A program made the translations under genes and the position numbers. Below the pieces are notes generated by a model. That model had not been told where the DNA came from. It worked only from the letters and a program-made list of their open reading frames with translations, and made no database searches. Of a DNA stretch of 64,000 bases, positions 1 to 8,577 are shown piece after piece (positions within the stretch are counted from its first letter, which is position 1; each line of letters begins with the position of its first letter). Origin of the DNA: Streptomyces xanthii (GTDB lineage: Bacteria; Actinomycetota; Actinomycetes; Streptomycetales; Streptomycetaceae). The DNA is taken from assembly GCF_014621695.1 (NCBI RefSeq), contig NZ_CP061281.1, positions 5,766,001 to 5,830,000 on the forward strand. Reading direction: 5' to 3'.

Positions 1-929
1 AGTTCCGCGACGACCTGCTCGCCCTCCAGGACCGGGCCGGCGGCGTGCTCGACATGGTCGGCGCCGCACGGCTCGACGCCGACGAACTGACCCCGCTGCC
101 GGGCAGCACCGAGCTCGCGCTGCTGAGGGCCCTGCGCGACAGCGCCGGCGGACCCCACGACCTGGTCGTCGTCGACCTTCCCGCCGGGCCGGGCGCCGTC
201 TCCGTGCTCGCCCTGCCCGAGCAGCTGCGCCGCTACCTGCGCCGCCTGCTCCCCGCGGAGCGCCAGGCGGCCCGCGCCCTGCGCCCCGTCCTCGGCCGCC
301 TCGCGGGAGTGCCGATGCCCGCGGAGTGGCTCTACGAGACCGCCGCCCGCTGGGACGCCGAGCTCGCCGCAGCCCAGTCCGTCATCGACGCCGACGGCAC
401 CGCCGTACGGCTCGTCGCCGAGCCCACCAAGGCCGCCGCCGAGAGCCTGCGCCTCACCCGCACCGGACTCGCCCTGCACGGCCTGCCCGTCGAAGCAGTC
501 CTCGCCAACCGCGTCCTGCCCGACGGCTCCACCGACCCCTGGCTCGCCGACGCCGCCGCCCACCAGCGCAAGATCGTCGCCGGGTGGCCGGACGCGCCCG
601 AGATCCCCCACCTGGGGTGCGACGCCGACGCCGGGCTCGACGTGCCGGCGCCCGGCGAGGCCGCCCCCCGCGCCGAGTGGCCCGTCGAGGACCGGATCGC
701 CGAGGACGGCGTGCTGGTCTGGCGGATCCCCCTGCCCGGTGCCGTCCGCGAGGAGCTCACCCTGATCCGGCGCGGTGACGAACTCGTCGTCGGCGCCGGA
801 CCGTTCCGCCGCATCGTGCCGCTGCCCTCCGCGCCCCGCCGCTGCACCGTCGCGGGCGCCGGACTCGTCGACGGCGAACTGTGCGTACGGTTCGCGCCGG
901 ATCCCGGGCTGTGGCCGCGGACCCCGTGA
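1..929 (+). CDS. ArsA-family ATPase, C-terminal part (5' end outside window)
   Basis: The reading frame is open from base 3, so the start lies upstream of the window; about 308 residues are visible. The stretch VRLVAEPTKAAAESLRLTRT followed by a segment ending ANRVLP is the pattern seen after the switch region of ArsA/GET3-type P-loop ATPases, where a hydrophobic core strand precedes an Asn-Arg pair. The Walker A end is not in view. The C-terminal 90 residues form a small beta-rich domain (EELTLIRRGDELVVGAG) typical of actinobacterial members. These proteins are probably not arsenite pumps. In mycobacteria two homologues sit near the acyltransferase and aroG genes, as here. Function beyond ATP hydrolysis is unknown. 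Confidence 0.85.
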   Translation, partial: FRDDLLALQDRAGGVLDMVGAARLDADELTPLPGSTELALLRALRDSAGGPHDLVVVDLPAGPGAVSVLALPEQLRRYLRRLLPAERQAARALRPVLGRLAGVPMPAEWLYETAARWDAELAAAQSVIDADGTAVRLVAEPTKAAAESLRLTRTGLALHGLPVEAVLANRVLPDGSTDPWLADAAAHQRKIVAGWPDAPEIPHLGCDADAGLDVPAPGEAAPRAEWPVEDRIAEDGVLVWRIPLPGAVREELTLIRRGDELVVGAGPFRRIVPLPSAPRRCTVAGAGLVDGELCVRFAPDPGLWPRTP

Positions 930-997
930 ACCGCACGGCTCCGTTCGGGTACCGTCGAAGACACCACCACCTCAGCTCTCCGCAGGAGTCAGCCGCC

Positions 998-1468
998 ATG
1001 AGCGACGCCACCGAGCAGCCCGCGCCCCAGGTCGACGCCGACGCCTGGGAGAAGGCGTGCGCCGAGGACCTCGCGGCGGAGAAGGCCCGCCGCCGCGCCC
1101 AGCAGGGCCCCCAGCCCGGCACCGCCGCCGAGGAGCTGAAGAAGCTCGTCGACGCCGTCGCCGACAAGCTCTCCGGGGTCCAGGCCCCCTTCCTGGGCGC
1201 CGTCGCCCAGGGCACCGCCGAGCAGGCCGTCAAGCAGGTCGTCAAGCAGGCACGGTCCGTCGTCGAGCCCGTCATAGAGCGCAACTCCGACGTGTTCGAC
1301 CACCTCGCCGCCGCGGGCTCCGAGCTGCTCGCCGCGTACCGGTCCGCCGTCGAGGGCCAGGAGGCCCGCTGGACCCAGCGCACCCAGGAGCCGAAGGCCC
1401 CCGGCGGCCCCGCGCGGAAGGGCCCCGGGGACGAAGCCCCCGGCGGGGAACACATCGACCTCGACTGA
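998..1468 (+). CDS. DUF5304-type small acidic protein
   Basis: A 156-residue protein starting at the ATG at 998, chosen because GGAG at 984-987 is well spaced; the open frame extends further upstream but without a ribosome site. It is soluble, with no signal peptide. An acidic N-terminus rich in Glu and Ala (residues 15-35) precedes an amphipathic helical centre (about 40-110) and a Pro/Gly-rich tail ending in HIDLD. I recognise it as the conserved Streptomyces family next to glkA (DUF5304). No catalytic motif is visible. It lies 69 bp downstream of the ArsA-like gene and 53 bp upstream of glkA, so the three may be co-transcribed. Function unknown. Confidence 0.85.
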   Translation: MSDATEQPAPQVDADAWEKACAEDLAAEKARRRAQQGPQPGTAAEELKKLVDAVADKLSGVQAPFLGAVAQGTAEQAVKQVVKQARSVVEPVIERNSDVFDHLAAAGSELLAAYRSAVEGQEARWTQRTQEPKAPGGPARKGPGDEAPGGEHIDLD

Positions 1469-1521
1469 ACCCGGCTCGGGTACGGTGGGCCTTAGCGGGG
1501 CTCGACCGAACTGAGGGATTC

Positions 1522-2475
1522 ATGGGACTCACCATCGGCGTCGACATCGGCGGCACGAAGATCGCGGCCGGCGTGGTCGACGAGGACGGCAACATCCTCT
1601 CCACGTTCAAGGTGCCGACGCCTTCCACGCCGGACGGGATCGTCGACGCCATCGCCTCGGCCGTGGAAGGCGCCCGGGCGGGACACGACATCGTGGGCGT
1701 GGGCATCGGTGCCGCCGGATACGTCAACCGCCAGCGCTCGACCGTGTACTTCGCGCCGAACATCGACTGGCGCCAGGAGCCGCTCAAGGCCAAGGTCGAG
1801 GAGCGCGTCGGCCTCCCGGTCGTGGTCGAGAACGACGCGAACGCGGCCGCCTGGGGCGAGTACAAGTTCGGCGCCGGCAAGGGCCACCGCAACGTCATCT
1901 GCATCACCCTCGGCACCGGCCTCGGCGGCGGCATCATCATCGGCAACAAGCTGCGCCGCGGCCACTTCGGCGTCGCCGCCGAGTTCGGCCACATCCGCAT
2001 GGTGCCGGACGGACTGCTGTGCGGCTGCGGCTCGCAGGGCTGCTGGGAGCAGTACGCCTCCGGCCGCGCCCTCGTCCGCTACGCGAAGCAGCGGGCCAAC
2101 GCCACGCCGGAGAACGCGGAGTTCCTGCTCTCGCTCGGCGACGGCACCCCCGACGGCATCGAGGGCAAGCACATCTCCATGGCCGCCCGGCAGGGCGACG
2201 CCGTGGCCGTCGACTCGTACCGCGAGCTGGCCCGCTGGGCCGGCGCCGGCCTCGCCGACCTGGCCTCGCTCTTCGACCCCTCCGCGTTCATCGTCGGCGG
2301 CGGCCTCTCCGACGAGGGCGAGCTGGTCCTCGACCCGATCCGCAAGTCGTACAAGCGCTGGCTGGTCGGCGGCAACTGGCGGCCCGTCGCCGACGTCATC
2401 GCCGCCCAACTGGGCAACAAGGCGGGCCTCGTCGGCGCCGCCGACCTGGCCCGGGAGCCCGACCCGGTCATGTGA
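1522..2475 (+). CDS. glkA: ROK-family glucokinase
   Basis: Phosphorylates glucose with ATP to glucose-6-phosphate in the cytosol. In Streptomyces this protein is also needed for glucose repression. The 317-residue length equals that of S. coelicolor GlkA. The N-terminal phosphate-binding loop is GVDIGGTKIAAG (from residue 6). The catalytic Asp lies in VENDANAAAWGEYKFGAG, a second glycine loop is LGTGLGGGIIIG, and the ROK zinc signature LLCGCGSQGCWEQYASG places Cys167, Cys169 and Cys174. The ATG at 1522 gives the family-standard N-terminus. A GAGGG sequence sits just upstream. Confidence 0.97.
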   Translation: MGLTIGVDIGGTKIAAGVVDEDGNILSTFKVPTPSTPDGIVDAIASAVEGARAGHDIVGVGIGAAGYVNRQRSTVYFAPNIDWRQEPLKAKVEERVGLPVVVENDANAAAWGEYKFGAGKGHRNVICITLGTGLGGGIIIGNKLRRGHFGVAAEFGHIRMVPDGLLCGCGSQGCWEQYASGRALVRYAKQRANATPENAEFLLSLGDGTPDGIEGKHISMAARQGDAVAVDSYRELARWAGAGLADLASLFDPSAFIVGGGLSDEGELVLDPIRKSYKRWLVGGNWRPVADVIAAQLGNKAGLVGAADLAREPDPVM

Positions 2476-2544
2476 CCGGACCGCGTACGTGCCGGTGCCC
2501 GTCGTTCCCCCTGGGAGCGGCGGGCACCGTCGTATCTTGATCAC

Positions 2545-3330
2545 ATGCCGACCGACGCCACGACCAGCCCGCTGCCCAACTCCCGTACGGAACCCGATGG
2601 TTCCGCCGTGATCCGCGTCCTCAGCTACAACATCCGGTCCCTGCGCGACGACACCGCCGCGCTCGCCCGGGTCATCAAGGCCTGCGCCCCCGACCTCGTC
2701 CTCGTCCAGGAAGCGCCCCGCTTCTTCCGCTGGCGCAAGAAACTCGCCCGGCTCGCCCGCGCCGCCGACCTCGTCATCCTCTCCGGCGGCGGCAGCGCGG
2801 CCGGACCCGCGCTCCTGTGCTCCCTGCGCGCCACCGTCGAACGCACCGAGGACGTGCTGCTCCCGCTCACCCCGGGCCTGCACCGGCGCGGCCTCGCCAC
2901 AGCCGTCGTCCGCTTCGGCGGCGCGCAGGGGCCACGCCTGGGCGTGGTCAGCTGCCATCTGAGCCTGCAGAAGGACGAGCGGTACGCACAGGGCGGCATG
3001 CTGCTCGACGCGATCGCCGGGCTCGGCGTCGAGCACGTCGTCGCGGGCGGCGACCTCAACGAACGGCCCGGCGGGCGCACCTTCCGCCGGCTGACCGCGA
3101 CCCTGAACGACGCCTGGGCGACCCGGCCCTGGGGCGGCGAGTACACGTCGACGCCGCAGGACCCGCACCAGCGCATCGACGCCATCCTCACCACCCCGGG
3201 CATCGAGGTCCTCGGCTGCGGCGTCCCCGGCTTCCTCCACCCCGGCGACCTGCGCGCGGCGACCGACCACCTGCCGGTCCTCGCCGCGCTGCGGGTGCCG
3301 GCCGCAGGGGGCGCTCAGCCGACGTCGTAG
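2545..3330 (+). CDS. Endonuclease/exonuclease/phosphatase (EEP) family hydrolase
   Basis: A 261-residue metal-dependent phosphoesterase with the full EEP signature: Asn29 in LSYNIRSLRDD, Gln55-Glu56 in LVLVQEAP, Asp170 and Asn172 in AGGDLNERPG, and Asp241-His242 in ATDHLPVL. No signal peptide or membrane segment is present, so it is probably cytosolic. The substrate (DNA, phosphoinositide or sphingolipid-like phosphodiester) cannot be told from sequence. Its 3' end overlaps the end of the convergent DHFR-like gene by 16 bp, which leaves no room for a terminator between them. Confidence 0.88.
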   Translation: MPTDATTSPLPNSRTEPDGSAVIRVLSYNIRSLRDDTAALARVIKACAPDLVLVQEAPRFFRWRKKLARLARAADLVILSGGGSAAGPALLCSLRATVERTEDVLLPLTPGLHRRGLATAVVRFGGAQGPRLGVVSCHLSLQKDERYAQGGMLLDAIAGLGVEHVVAGGDLNERPGGRTFRRLTATLNDAWATRPWGGEYTSTPQDPHQRIDAILTTPGIEVLGCGVPGFLHPGDLRAATDHLPVLAALRVPAAGGAQPTS

Positions 3331-3959
3331 GTCAGGTGCGTGGCCGTGGAGGTGGCGAGCACGCTCAGCCGCACCAGCGGGCGCGGGACCGCGCCCGTGA
3401 ACAGCGGGGTGCCGCCGCCGAGCAGGACGGGCGCGAGGTGCAGGGACAGGACGTCCACGAGCCCCGCGTCCAGCGCCGAGCGGATCGTCGCGGCGCCGCC
3501 CATCAGGACCACGTCGAGGTCCCGCCCGGCGGCCTGCGCGGCCGCCTCGGCGTGGGCCCGCGCGGCGGCCACGGCGTCGGTGATCCCGGTCGTGACGAAC
3601 GTCCAGTCGAGGTTCTTCAGGCGCACCGACTCCGGTGGCGCGCCGGTGACCACGACGAAGGCGGGCTTGCCGACCTCACCGGCCCCGTAGCCCACGTCCT
3701 CGTTCCAGCCGCCCGGCCCGTCGACCGTGTCGAAGAGACGGCGGCCCATGACGACCGCGCCCGAGCGCGCCGTCGCCTCGCTCAGCATCCGCCGGTCGTC
3801 CGGGTCCTCGGAGAAGGCCCAGGTGTGCAGGGCGTCGCCGCCCGTGCCCAGACCGCTCTCGGGACTCGGGTCCGGTCCGGTGACGTAGCCGTCGACGGAG
3901 ACCGAGATGTCGGCCACGACCCGGGTGCGTGTCGTCTGTCCTGGCATGGGTGCTGTCAT
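3315..3959 (-). CDS. Dihydrofolate reductase / RibD C-terminal domain protein
   Basis: A 214-residue protein of the RibD_C/DHFR-like fold. The N-terminal strand VVADISVSVDGYVTGPD, the segment SGAVVMGRRLFDTVDG and the NADPH-loop-like VVLMGGAATIRSAL are all in family order. These proteins are widespread in actinobacteria and usually have no proven substrate; they should bind NADPH but need not reduce folate. Two starts are possible: ATG at 3959, or an internal ATG at 3947 (MPGQTTRT), and neither has a good ribosome site. An 11-bp inverted repeat spans both starts and may act as operator or RNA hairpin. Confidence 0.85.
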   Translation of the reverse strand: MTAPMPGQTTRTRVVADISVSVDGYVTGPDPSPESGLGTGGDALHTWAFSEDPDDRRMLSEATARSGAVVMGRRLFDTVDGPGGWNEDVGYGAGEVGKPAFVVVTGAPPESVRLKNLDWTFVTTGITDAVAAARAHAEAAAQAAGRDLDVVLMGGAATIRSALDAGLVDVLSLHLAPVLLGGGTPLFTGAVPRPLVRLSVLATSTATHLTYDVG

Positions 3960-3971
3960 ACCAGGACAGAC
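3934..3971. repeat. 11-bp perfect inverted repeat over the start of the DHFR-like gene
   Basis: GTCTGTCCTGG at 3934-3944 and its exact reverse complement CCAGGACAGAC at 3961-3971 are separated by 16 bases that contain both candidate start codons of the reverse-strand DHFR-like gene. On that strand TATGAC (3960-3955) could be a -10 element placing transcription start at the ATG at 3947. The repeat is therefore either an operator over the core promoter or an mRNA hairpin with the start codon in its loop. Confidence 0.55.
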
Positions 3972-4020
3972 CGGAGCCGGCCCGGGAACTCATCGCCCCC
4001 GCGCCGGCCGGGCGCCGCCG

Positions 4021-4677
4021 TCAGACGACCGCGCCGCGCCCCGGGTCGTCGTCCTCGTCGTCGCCCGGCTGCATCCGGGCCACCAGCGTGGCGAAACCGC
4101 CCAGGAAGCCGCCGATGCACAGCGTCGCCAGCCACCAGGTCATGTCCCAGCCGAGCAGCACGGACAGCAGGAGCAGCACCGGGCCGCCGACCACCGCGAG
4201 CCAAGCGAACTTCGACGTGACGTCGGCCTCCGGCAGCGGCGGCGGCTCCGGCGGCACGAAGTGGCCCTCGTCGTCGCCGTCGAGGTCGTCGTCGGACGGC
4301 TCGGCCGTCGCGTAGTCGCGCGGGCCGGGGGTCGCCGCGATGCCCGGGGCGAAGGACACCGAGGAGCCGAGCGGGCCCTTGGCGGCACGCTCCTCGTCCT
4401 CCCGGTCCCCGGCCTCGGGGCGGTCCTCCCGCCCGTTCGGCTCGAAGTCGGGCAGGGGCAGGTCCTTCATCGGCTTGAACGGCCTCGCACCCGGCGGGTC
4501 CGGCGGCTCCTGCCCGTACCCGGCGACGATCTCCGCCCACGCGGCGTCCTCGTCGGCGGGCAGCAGCGGGTCGCGCTCCGGGTCCGCGGCCGGCTGCTCG
4601 CCGCCCGCCGCCGCCCCGGAATCGCGGCTCTCGCCGCCGTCGGGGCTCTCCGGCTCCCGCCGCTCCTGCTCAGCCAC
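4021..4677 (-). CDS. Acidic membrane-anchored hypothetical protein
   Basis: A 218-residue protein whose best start is the GTG at 4677, preceded by GGAAGGGA on the reverse strand; it overlaps the stop of the upstream esterase gene by 8 bp, indicating translational coupling. The first 150 residues are hydrophilic, Pro/Glu/Asp-rich and probably disordered. Near the C-terminus two hydrophobic stretches (FAWLAVVGGPVLLLLSVLLG and WWLATLCIGGFLGGFATLVA) form a membrane hairpin, followed by a short tail with DDEDDD. I know of no function. Its conserved coupling with the esterase suggests a membrane-associated partner, but that is inference. Confidence 0.8.
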   Translation of the reverse strand: MAEQERREPESPDGGESRDSGAAAGGEQPAADPERDPLLPADEDAAWAEIVAGYGQEPPDPPGARPFKPMKDLPLPDFEPNGREDRPEAGDREDEERAAKGPLGSSVSFAPGIAATPGPRDYATAEPSDDDLDGDDEGHFVPPEPPPLPEADVTSKFAWLAVVGGPVLLLLSVLLGWDMTWWLATLCIGGFLGGFATLVARMQPGDDEDDDPGRGAVV

Positions 4678-5497
4678 CGCTGGCCGTCCCTTCCACACCC
4701 GTGTCCGTACCCGTGCCGGAGCCGTCGTCGGCGCCGTCCGCGAGCCGGTCGATGAAGGCGACGCTCTCCTCGAAGATCCGGTCCGCGTCATGGTCCAACG
4801 TCGCCACGTGGTAGCTCTGTTCCAGCAGGATCTCGGTGACGTCGCGCGAGGACACCCGGCCGAGCACCCGGGCCGAGTCGGCGGGCGGCACGACGTGGTC
4901 CTGCGGGCTGTGCAGCACCACGAGCGGCTGCGTGACCTGCGGGAGCTCGCGGTCGACCAGCCGGAAGAAGTTCCGCAGCTGGTGCGCCGCGTGCAGCGGG
5001 ACCCGGTCGTAGGCGACCTCGACCGAGCCCTCCTTCGCGATGTCCGAGGCGATCCCCGGGATCGTGCGGACCAGGTGCCGGGCGACGGGCAGGGCGTGCG
5101 CGGCCGCGCCGTGCACCTTGTTCCCCGGATTGACGAGGACGAGGCCCGCCACCTTGTCCCCGTGCCGGGCCGCCAGGCGCAGCGCCAGCGCGCCGCCCAT
5201 CGACAGGCCGCACACGAACACCTGCGAGCAGCGCTCGGACAGCTCCTCGAAGGCGCGGTCCACCTCCGCGTACCAGTCCTGCCAGCCCGTGATCGCGAGG
5301 TCCTCCCAGCGGGTGCCGTGCCCGGGCAGCAGCGGGAGCGAGACGGTCAGTCCGCGCGCGGCGAGATGCTCCGCCCAGGGCCGCATCGACTGGGGGGATC
5401 CGGTGAAGCCGTGACAGAGGAGGACGCCTACCTCGCCGCCTTCGTGGCGGTACGGCTCGGCTCCAGGGAGGACCGGCACCTTCGGTCTCCTGTTCAT
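4670..5497 (-). CDS. Alpha/beta hydrolase, carboxylesterase (Est30-like)
   Basis: A 275-residue alpha/beta hydrolase. The nucleophile elbow is GLSMGGA with Ser99; Asp200 (SPQDHVVPP) and His230 (EQSYHVATLDHD) complete the triad. The oxyanion segment is LLCHGFTGSPQSMRPWAEHL. The family hydrolyses short carboxyl esters and monoglycerides, and its members are cytosolic. The start at 5497 (MNRRPKV) matches the family N-terminus, although no clear ribosome site precedes it. The frame stays open upstream to 5719, but that part overlaps the divergent acyltransferase promoter and looks non-coding. Position beside an acyltransferase hints at lipid turnover. Confidence 0.85.
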   Translation of the reverse strand: MNRRPKVPVLPGAEPYRHEGGEVGVLLCHGFTGSPQSMRPWAEHLAARGLTVSLPLLPGHGTRWEDLAITGWQDWYAEVDRAFEELSERCSQVFVCGLSMGGALALRLAARHGDKVAGLVLVNPGNKVHGAAAHALPVARHLVRTIPGIASDIAKEGSVEVAYDRVPLHAAHQLRNFFRLVDRELPQVTQPLVVLHSPQDHVVPPADSARVLGRVSSRDVTEILLEQSYHVATLDHDADRIFEESVAFIDRLADGADDGSGTGTDTGVEGTASGG

Positions 5498-5703
5498 GGA
5501 AGGAGTGACAACGGGGAGAGGTGACACAGCGTGGAGTACGCGCACTACGACGTGCACTTCACCGTACGCGACCGGACCGACACCGACCAGGGTCGTCGGC
5601 GTCCGGGGGCGGCCTCGCGGGTTAAGGTCTGATCCTCGGACTGATCTCGGACTGATCCGTGGGCCGATCCGGCACGAGTCCGGGAACGAGGGAAGGCAGT
5701 GGG

Positions 5704-6456
5704 TTGATCTACGGCGCAATGAAGGTGGCCATCGGGGGGCCGCTGAAGCTCGGTTTCCGGCCGTGGGTGGAGGGCCTGGAGAACATCCCCGCCGAGGGCC
5801 CCGCGATCCTCGCCAGCAACCACCTGTCCTTCTCGGACTCGTTCTTCCTGCCGGCCGTCCTCGACCGCAAGGTCACCTTCATCGCCAAGGCCGAGTACTT
5901 CACGACGCCCGGCGTGAAGGGCAAGCTCACGGCCGCCTTCTTCAAGGGCGTCGGCCAGCTGCCCGTGGACCGCTCCGGTTCGCGCGGCGCCGGCGAGGCC
6001 GCCATCAAGAGCGGCATCGAGGTCCTGGAGCGCGGCGAGCTCTTCGGCATCTACCCCGAGGGCACCCGTTCGCCCGACGGCCGCCTGTACCGCGGCAAGC
6101 CGGGCGGCCTCGCGCGCGTGGCGCTGGCCACCGGTGCGCCCGTCATCCCCGTCGCCATGATCGACACGGAGAAGATCCAGCCCCCGGGCAAGGTCCTCCC
6201 CAAGCTCATGCGCCCCGGCATCCGCATCGGCAAGCCCCTCGACTTCCGCCGCTACCAGGGCATGGAGGGCGACCGCTTCGTCCTGCGCGCGGTCACCGAC
6301 GAGGTCATGTACGAGATCATGAAGCTCTCCGGCCAGGAGTACGTCGACATGTACGCGACCGCCGCCAAGCGGCAGATCGCGGACGCGGAGAAGGCCGAGA
6401 AGGAAGCCAAGAAGGCGCTCGAGAAGGAGCGCGAGAAGGAGCGGGGCGGCTCGTAG
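5704..6456 (+). CDS. 1-acyl-sn-glycerol-3-phosphate acyltransferase (PlsC family)
   Basis: Transfers an acyl chain to lysophosphatidic acid to make phosphatidic acid at the inner membrane face. About 250 residues. The catalytic HX4D motif is His40-Asp45 in SNHLSFSDSF. The glycerophosphate-binding motif is YPEGTRSPDG with Glu119, and motif IV-like APVIPVAMI follows. I prefer the TTG at 5704 because GGAAGG lies about 8 bases upstream; an in-frame ATG at 5719 is the alternative. The C-terminus is an unusual charged helix made of Lys/Glu/Ala (about residues 225-248). A homologue lies near aroG in mycobacteria too. Confidence 0.9.
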   Translation: MIYGAMKVAIGGPLKLGFRPWVEGLENIPAEGPAILASNHLSFSDSFFLPAVLDRKVTFIAKAEYFTTPGVKGKLTAAFFKGVGQLPVDRSGSRGAGEAAIKSGIEVLERGELFGIYPEGTRSPDGRLYRGKPGGLARVALATGAPVIPVAMIDTEKIQPPGKVLPKLMRPGIRIGKPLDFRRYQGMEGDRFVLRAVTDEVMYEIMKLSGQEYVDMYATAAKRQIADAEKAEKEAKKALEKEREKERGGS

Positions 6457-6491
6457 CCGCGCCGTCGCTTTCTCGGACAGTGGTGGGGGAG

Positions 6492-7781
6492 ATGGGCAAC
6501 AGCGCGAACACGGTCCGGCGCGAGCGCGTCGTCCGCATGTCGGTCGAACAGCCGCTGTGGCGCGCCCTCATGGGGTACCGCGTCCTGACCATGCTGTACG
6601 CGATCGGGCTCTTCGCCTCCGCGTACGAGGTCTACGAGCGGCCCTGGGTCGCCATCGGCTACTTCGTCGTCCTGGTCGTCTGGACGCTGGCGACGCTGCC
6701 CCAGGTCTCCGGCGCCCGGCGCTGCACCAAGCGCTTCCTGACCGCCGACCTGACCGTCGCCGTCGTCGGCATCCTGCTCTCCCCGGTCGCCGGGCACGAC
6801 CGCGCGGTCACCGGCGGCTCCACCCTGCCCTCGATCTGGACGGCGGGCGCCGTCCTCGCCTGGGCCCTCAAGGGCGGCTGGCGCTGGGCGGCCTCCGCGT
6901 CCGTCCTCATCGGCGTGGCCAACGTGATCCAGCGCGGCGCCTTCAGCCGCAGCACGATCCACAACGTCCTGCTGGTCTGCATCGCCTCGATAGCGATCGG
7001 CTACGTCGTCGAGGTGGCCCGCGCCTCCGAGCGCACCCTCGCCCGCGCCCTGGAGATCGAGGCGGCGACCCGCGAGCGCGAGCGACTCGCCCGCGACATC
7101 CACGACAGCGTCCTTCAGGTCCTCGCCATGGTCCAGCGGCGCGGCTCCGCCCTGGGCGGCGAGGCCGCCGAGCTGGGCCGGCTCGCGGGGGAGCAGGAGA
7201 TCGCGCTGCGCACCCTCGTCGCGGGCGGCCTCACCCCCACGTCCCGGGTCTCCGAGGACGCCGCGCAGGGCGCCGTCGTACGGGCCCTCGACGACCCCGC
7301 CGCCCCCGAGGACCCCGCCGACACCGGGGAGCCCCGCGATCTGCGGCCGCTGCTCGCCGGGCACGCGGGCGCCCGCGTCACGTTCTCCGAACCGGGCACC
7401 CCGGTCCTGCTGGCCCCGGCCGCCGCGCGCGAACTGGCGGCGGCGGTCAGCGCGGCCCTGGACAATGTGCGGCGGCACGCCGGTGAGGACGCGCACGCCT
7501 GGATCCTCGTCGAGGACGAACCCGACGCGGTCGTCGTGACCGTACGGGACGACGGCCCCGGCATCCCGGAGGGCCGGCTCGCGCAGGCCGAGGGGGAGGG
7601 GCGGCTCGGCGTCGCCCAGTCCATCCGCGGCCGGCTGCGCGACATCGGCGGCACCGCCGAACTGATCTCGGTCCCCGGCCAGGGCACCGAGGTCGAGCTG
7701 ACCGTGCCGAAGCAGCCCGCACCGAAGCTGCTCGCGCCGAAGACGCTCGTACCGAAAAAGCTCGTACCGAAGAAGAAGTGA
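6492..7781 (+). CDS. macS: Membrane sensor histidine kinase (MacS-like)
   Basis: A 429-residue kinase. The N-terminal 180 residues hold four to five membrane helices (for example YFVVLVVWTLATLP and VLLVCIASIAIGYVVEVA). The HisKA_3-type H-box follows, RERERLARDIHDSVLQVLAM with His204. The ATP-binding part has the N-box LAAAVSAALDNVRRHAG and G-box VRDDGPGIP. The protein ends in a repeated Pro-Lys tail (APKLLAPKTLVPKKLVPKKK). It is followed directly by its response regulator. The order matches SCO2121/SCO2120, which I recall as MacS/MacR, controlling morphogenic membrane protein genes in S. coelicolor. GGGGGAG precedes the ATG. Confidence 0.88.
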   Translation: MGNSANTVRRERVVRMSVEQPLWRALMGYRVLTMLYAIGLFASAYEVYERPWVAIGYFVVLVVWTLATLPQVSGARRCTKRFLTADLTVAVVGILLSPVAGHDRAVTGGSTLPSIWTAGAVLAWALKGGWRWAASASVLIGVANVIQRGAFSRSTIHNVLLVCIASIAIGYVVEVARASERTLARALEIEAATRERERLARDIHDSVLQVLAMVQRRGSALGGEAAELGRLAGEQEIALRTLVAGGLTPTSRVSEDAAQGAVVRALDDPAAPEDPADTGEPRDLRPLLAGHAGARVTFSEPGTPVLLAPAAARELAAAVSAALDNVRRHAGEDAHAWILVEDEPDAVVVTVRDDGPGIPEGRLAQAEGEGRLGVAQSIRGRLRDIGGTAELISVPGQGTEVELTVPKQPAPKLLAPKTLVPKKLVPKKK

Positions 7782-7822
7782 ACCGGAACGTGAACGTCAC
7801 GGGGGAAGGCAGGACCGCAGCG

Positions 7823-8515
7823 ATGAGCGAAGAGCAGAACCAGGCGGACGGGGCCGCGATCAAGGTCATGGTGGTCGACGACCACCCGATGTGGCGCGAC
7901 GCCGTCGCCCGCGACCTGGCCGAGTCCGGCTTCGACGTCGTCGCCACCGCAGGCGACGGCGAGCAGGCGGTGCGGCGCGCCCGCGCTGCCGGTCCCGACG
8001 TGCTCGTCCTCGACCTGAACCTGCCGGCCAAGCCCGGCGTCCAGGTCTGCAAGGAGCTCGTGGGCGCCGACCCGAAGCTGCGGGTCCTCGTGCTGTCCGC
8101 GAGCGGGGAGCACGCGGACGTCCTGGAGGCCGTCAAGTCCGGCGCCACCGGCTACCTGCTCAAGTCGGCCTCCACCGAGGAGCTCGTCGACGCCGTGCGC
8201 CGCACCGCCGTCGGCGACCCGGTCTTCACCCCGGGCCTCGCGGGCCTGGTCCTCGGCGAGTACCGCCGCCTCGCCTCCGAGCCGGCCCCCGCCGCGGGCG
8301 CCGACGAGCCGAAGGCGCCGCAGCTCACCGAGCGCGAGACCGAGGTGCTGCGCCTCGTCGCCAAGGGGCTGAGCTACAAGCAGATCGCCGAGCGCCTCGT
8401 CATCTCCCACCGCACGGTCCAGAACCACGTCCAGAACACCCTGGGCAAGCTCCAGCTCCACAACCGGGTCGAGCTCGTGCGCTACGCGATCGAGCGGGGC
8501 CTGGACGACGCCTGA
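7823..8515 (+). CDS. macR: NarL/LuxR-family response regulator (MacR-like)
   Basis: A 230-residue two-domain regulator. The receiver has Asp19-Asp20 (VVDDHPMW), phospho-acceptor Asp64 (VLVLDLNLPAKPG), Ser/Thr in VLVLSASG and Lys in GYLLKSAS. A linker with APAAGADEPKAP leads to a LuxR helix-turn-helix (LTERETEVLRLVAKGLSYKQ and SHRTVQNHVQNTLGKL). I chose the ATG at 7823, but a GTG at 7778 overlapping the kinase stop codon is also possible and would couple translation. It is the cognate partner of the upstream kinase. Confidence 0.9.
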   Translation: MSEEQNQADGAAIKVMVVDDHPMWRDAVARDLAESGFDVVATAGDGEQAVRRARAAGPDVLVLDLNLPAKPGVQVCKELVGADPKLRVLVLSASGEHADVLEAVKSGATGYLLKSASTEELVDAVRRTAVGDPVFTPGLAGLVLGEYRRLASEPAPAAGADEPKAPQLTERETEVLRLVAKGLSYKQIAERLVISHRTVQNHVQNTLGKLQLHNRVELVRYAIERGLDDA

Positions 8516-8577
8516 CGCCGAGGACCGCTTCGGCCGCCCGCCGAGCCGAAGCGGCCCCGCGACCCTAGGATCCAGCC

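Noticed and set aside
5497..5719. N-terminal extension of the esterase to 5719
   Set aside because: The extra 74 residues lack family similarity and would cross the divergent acyltransferase start region.
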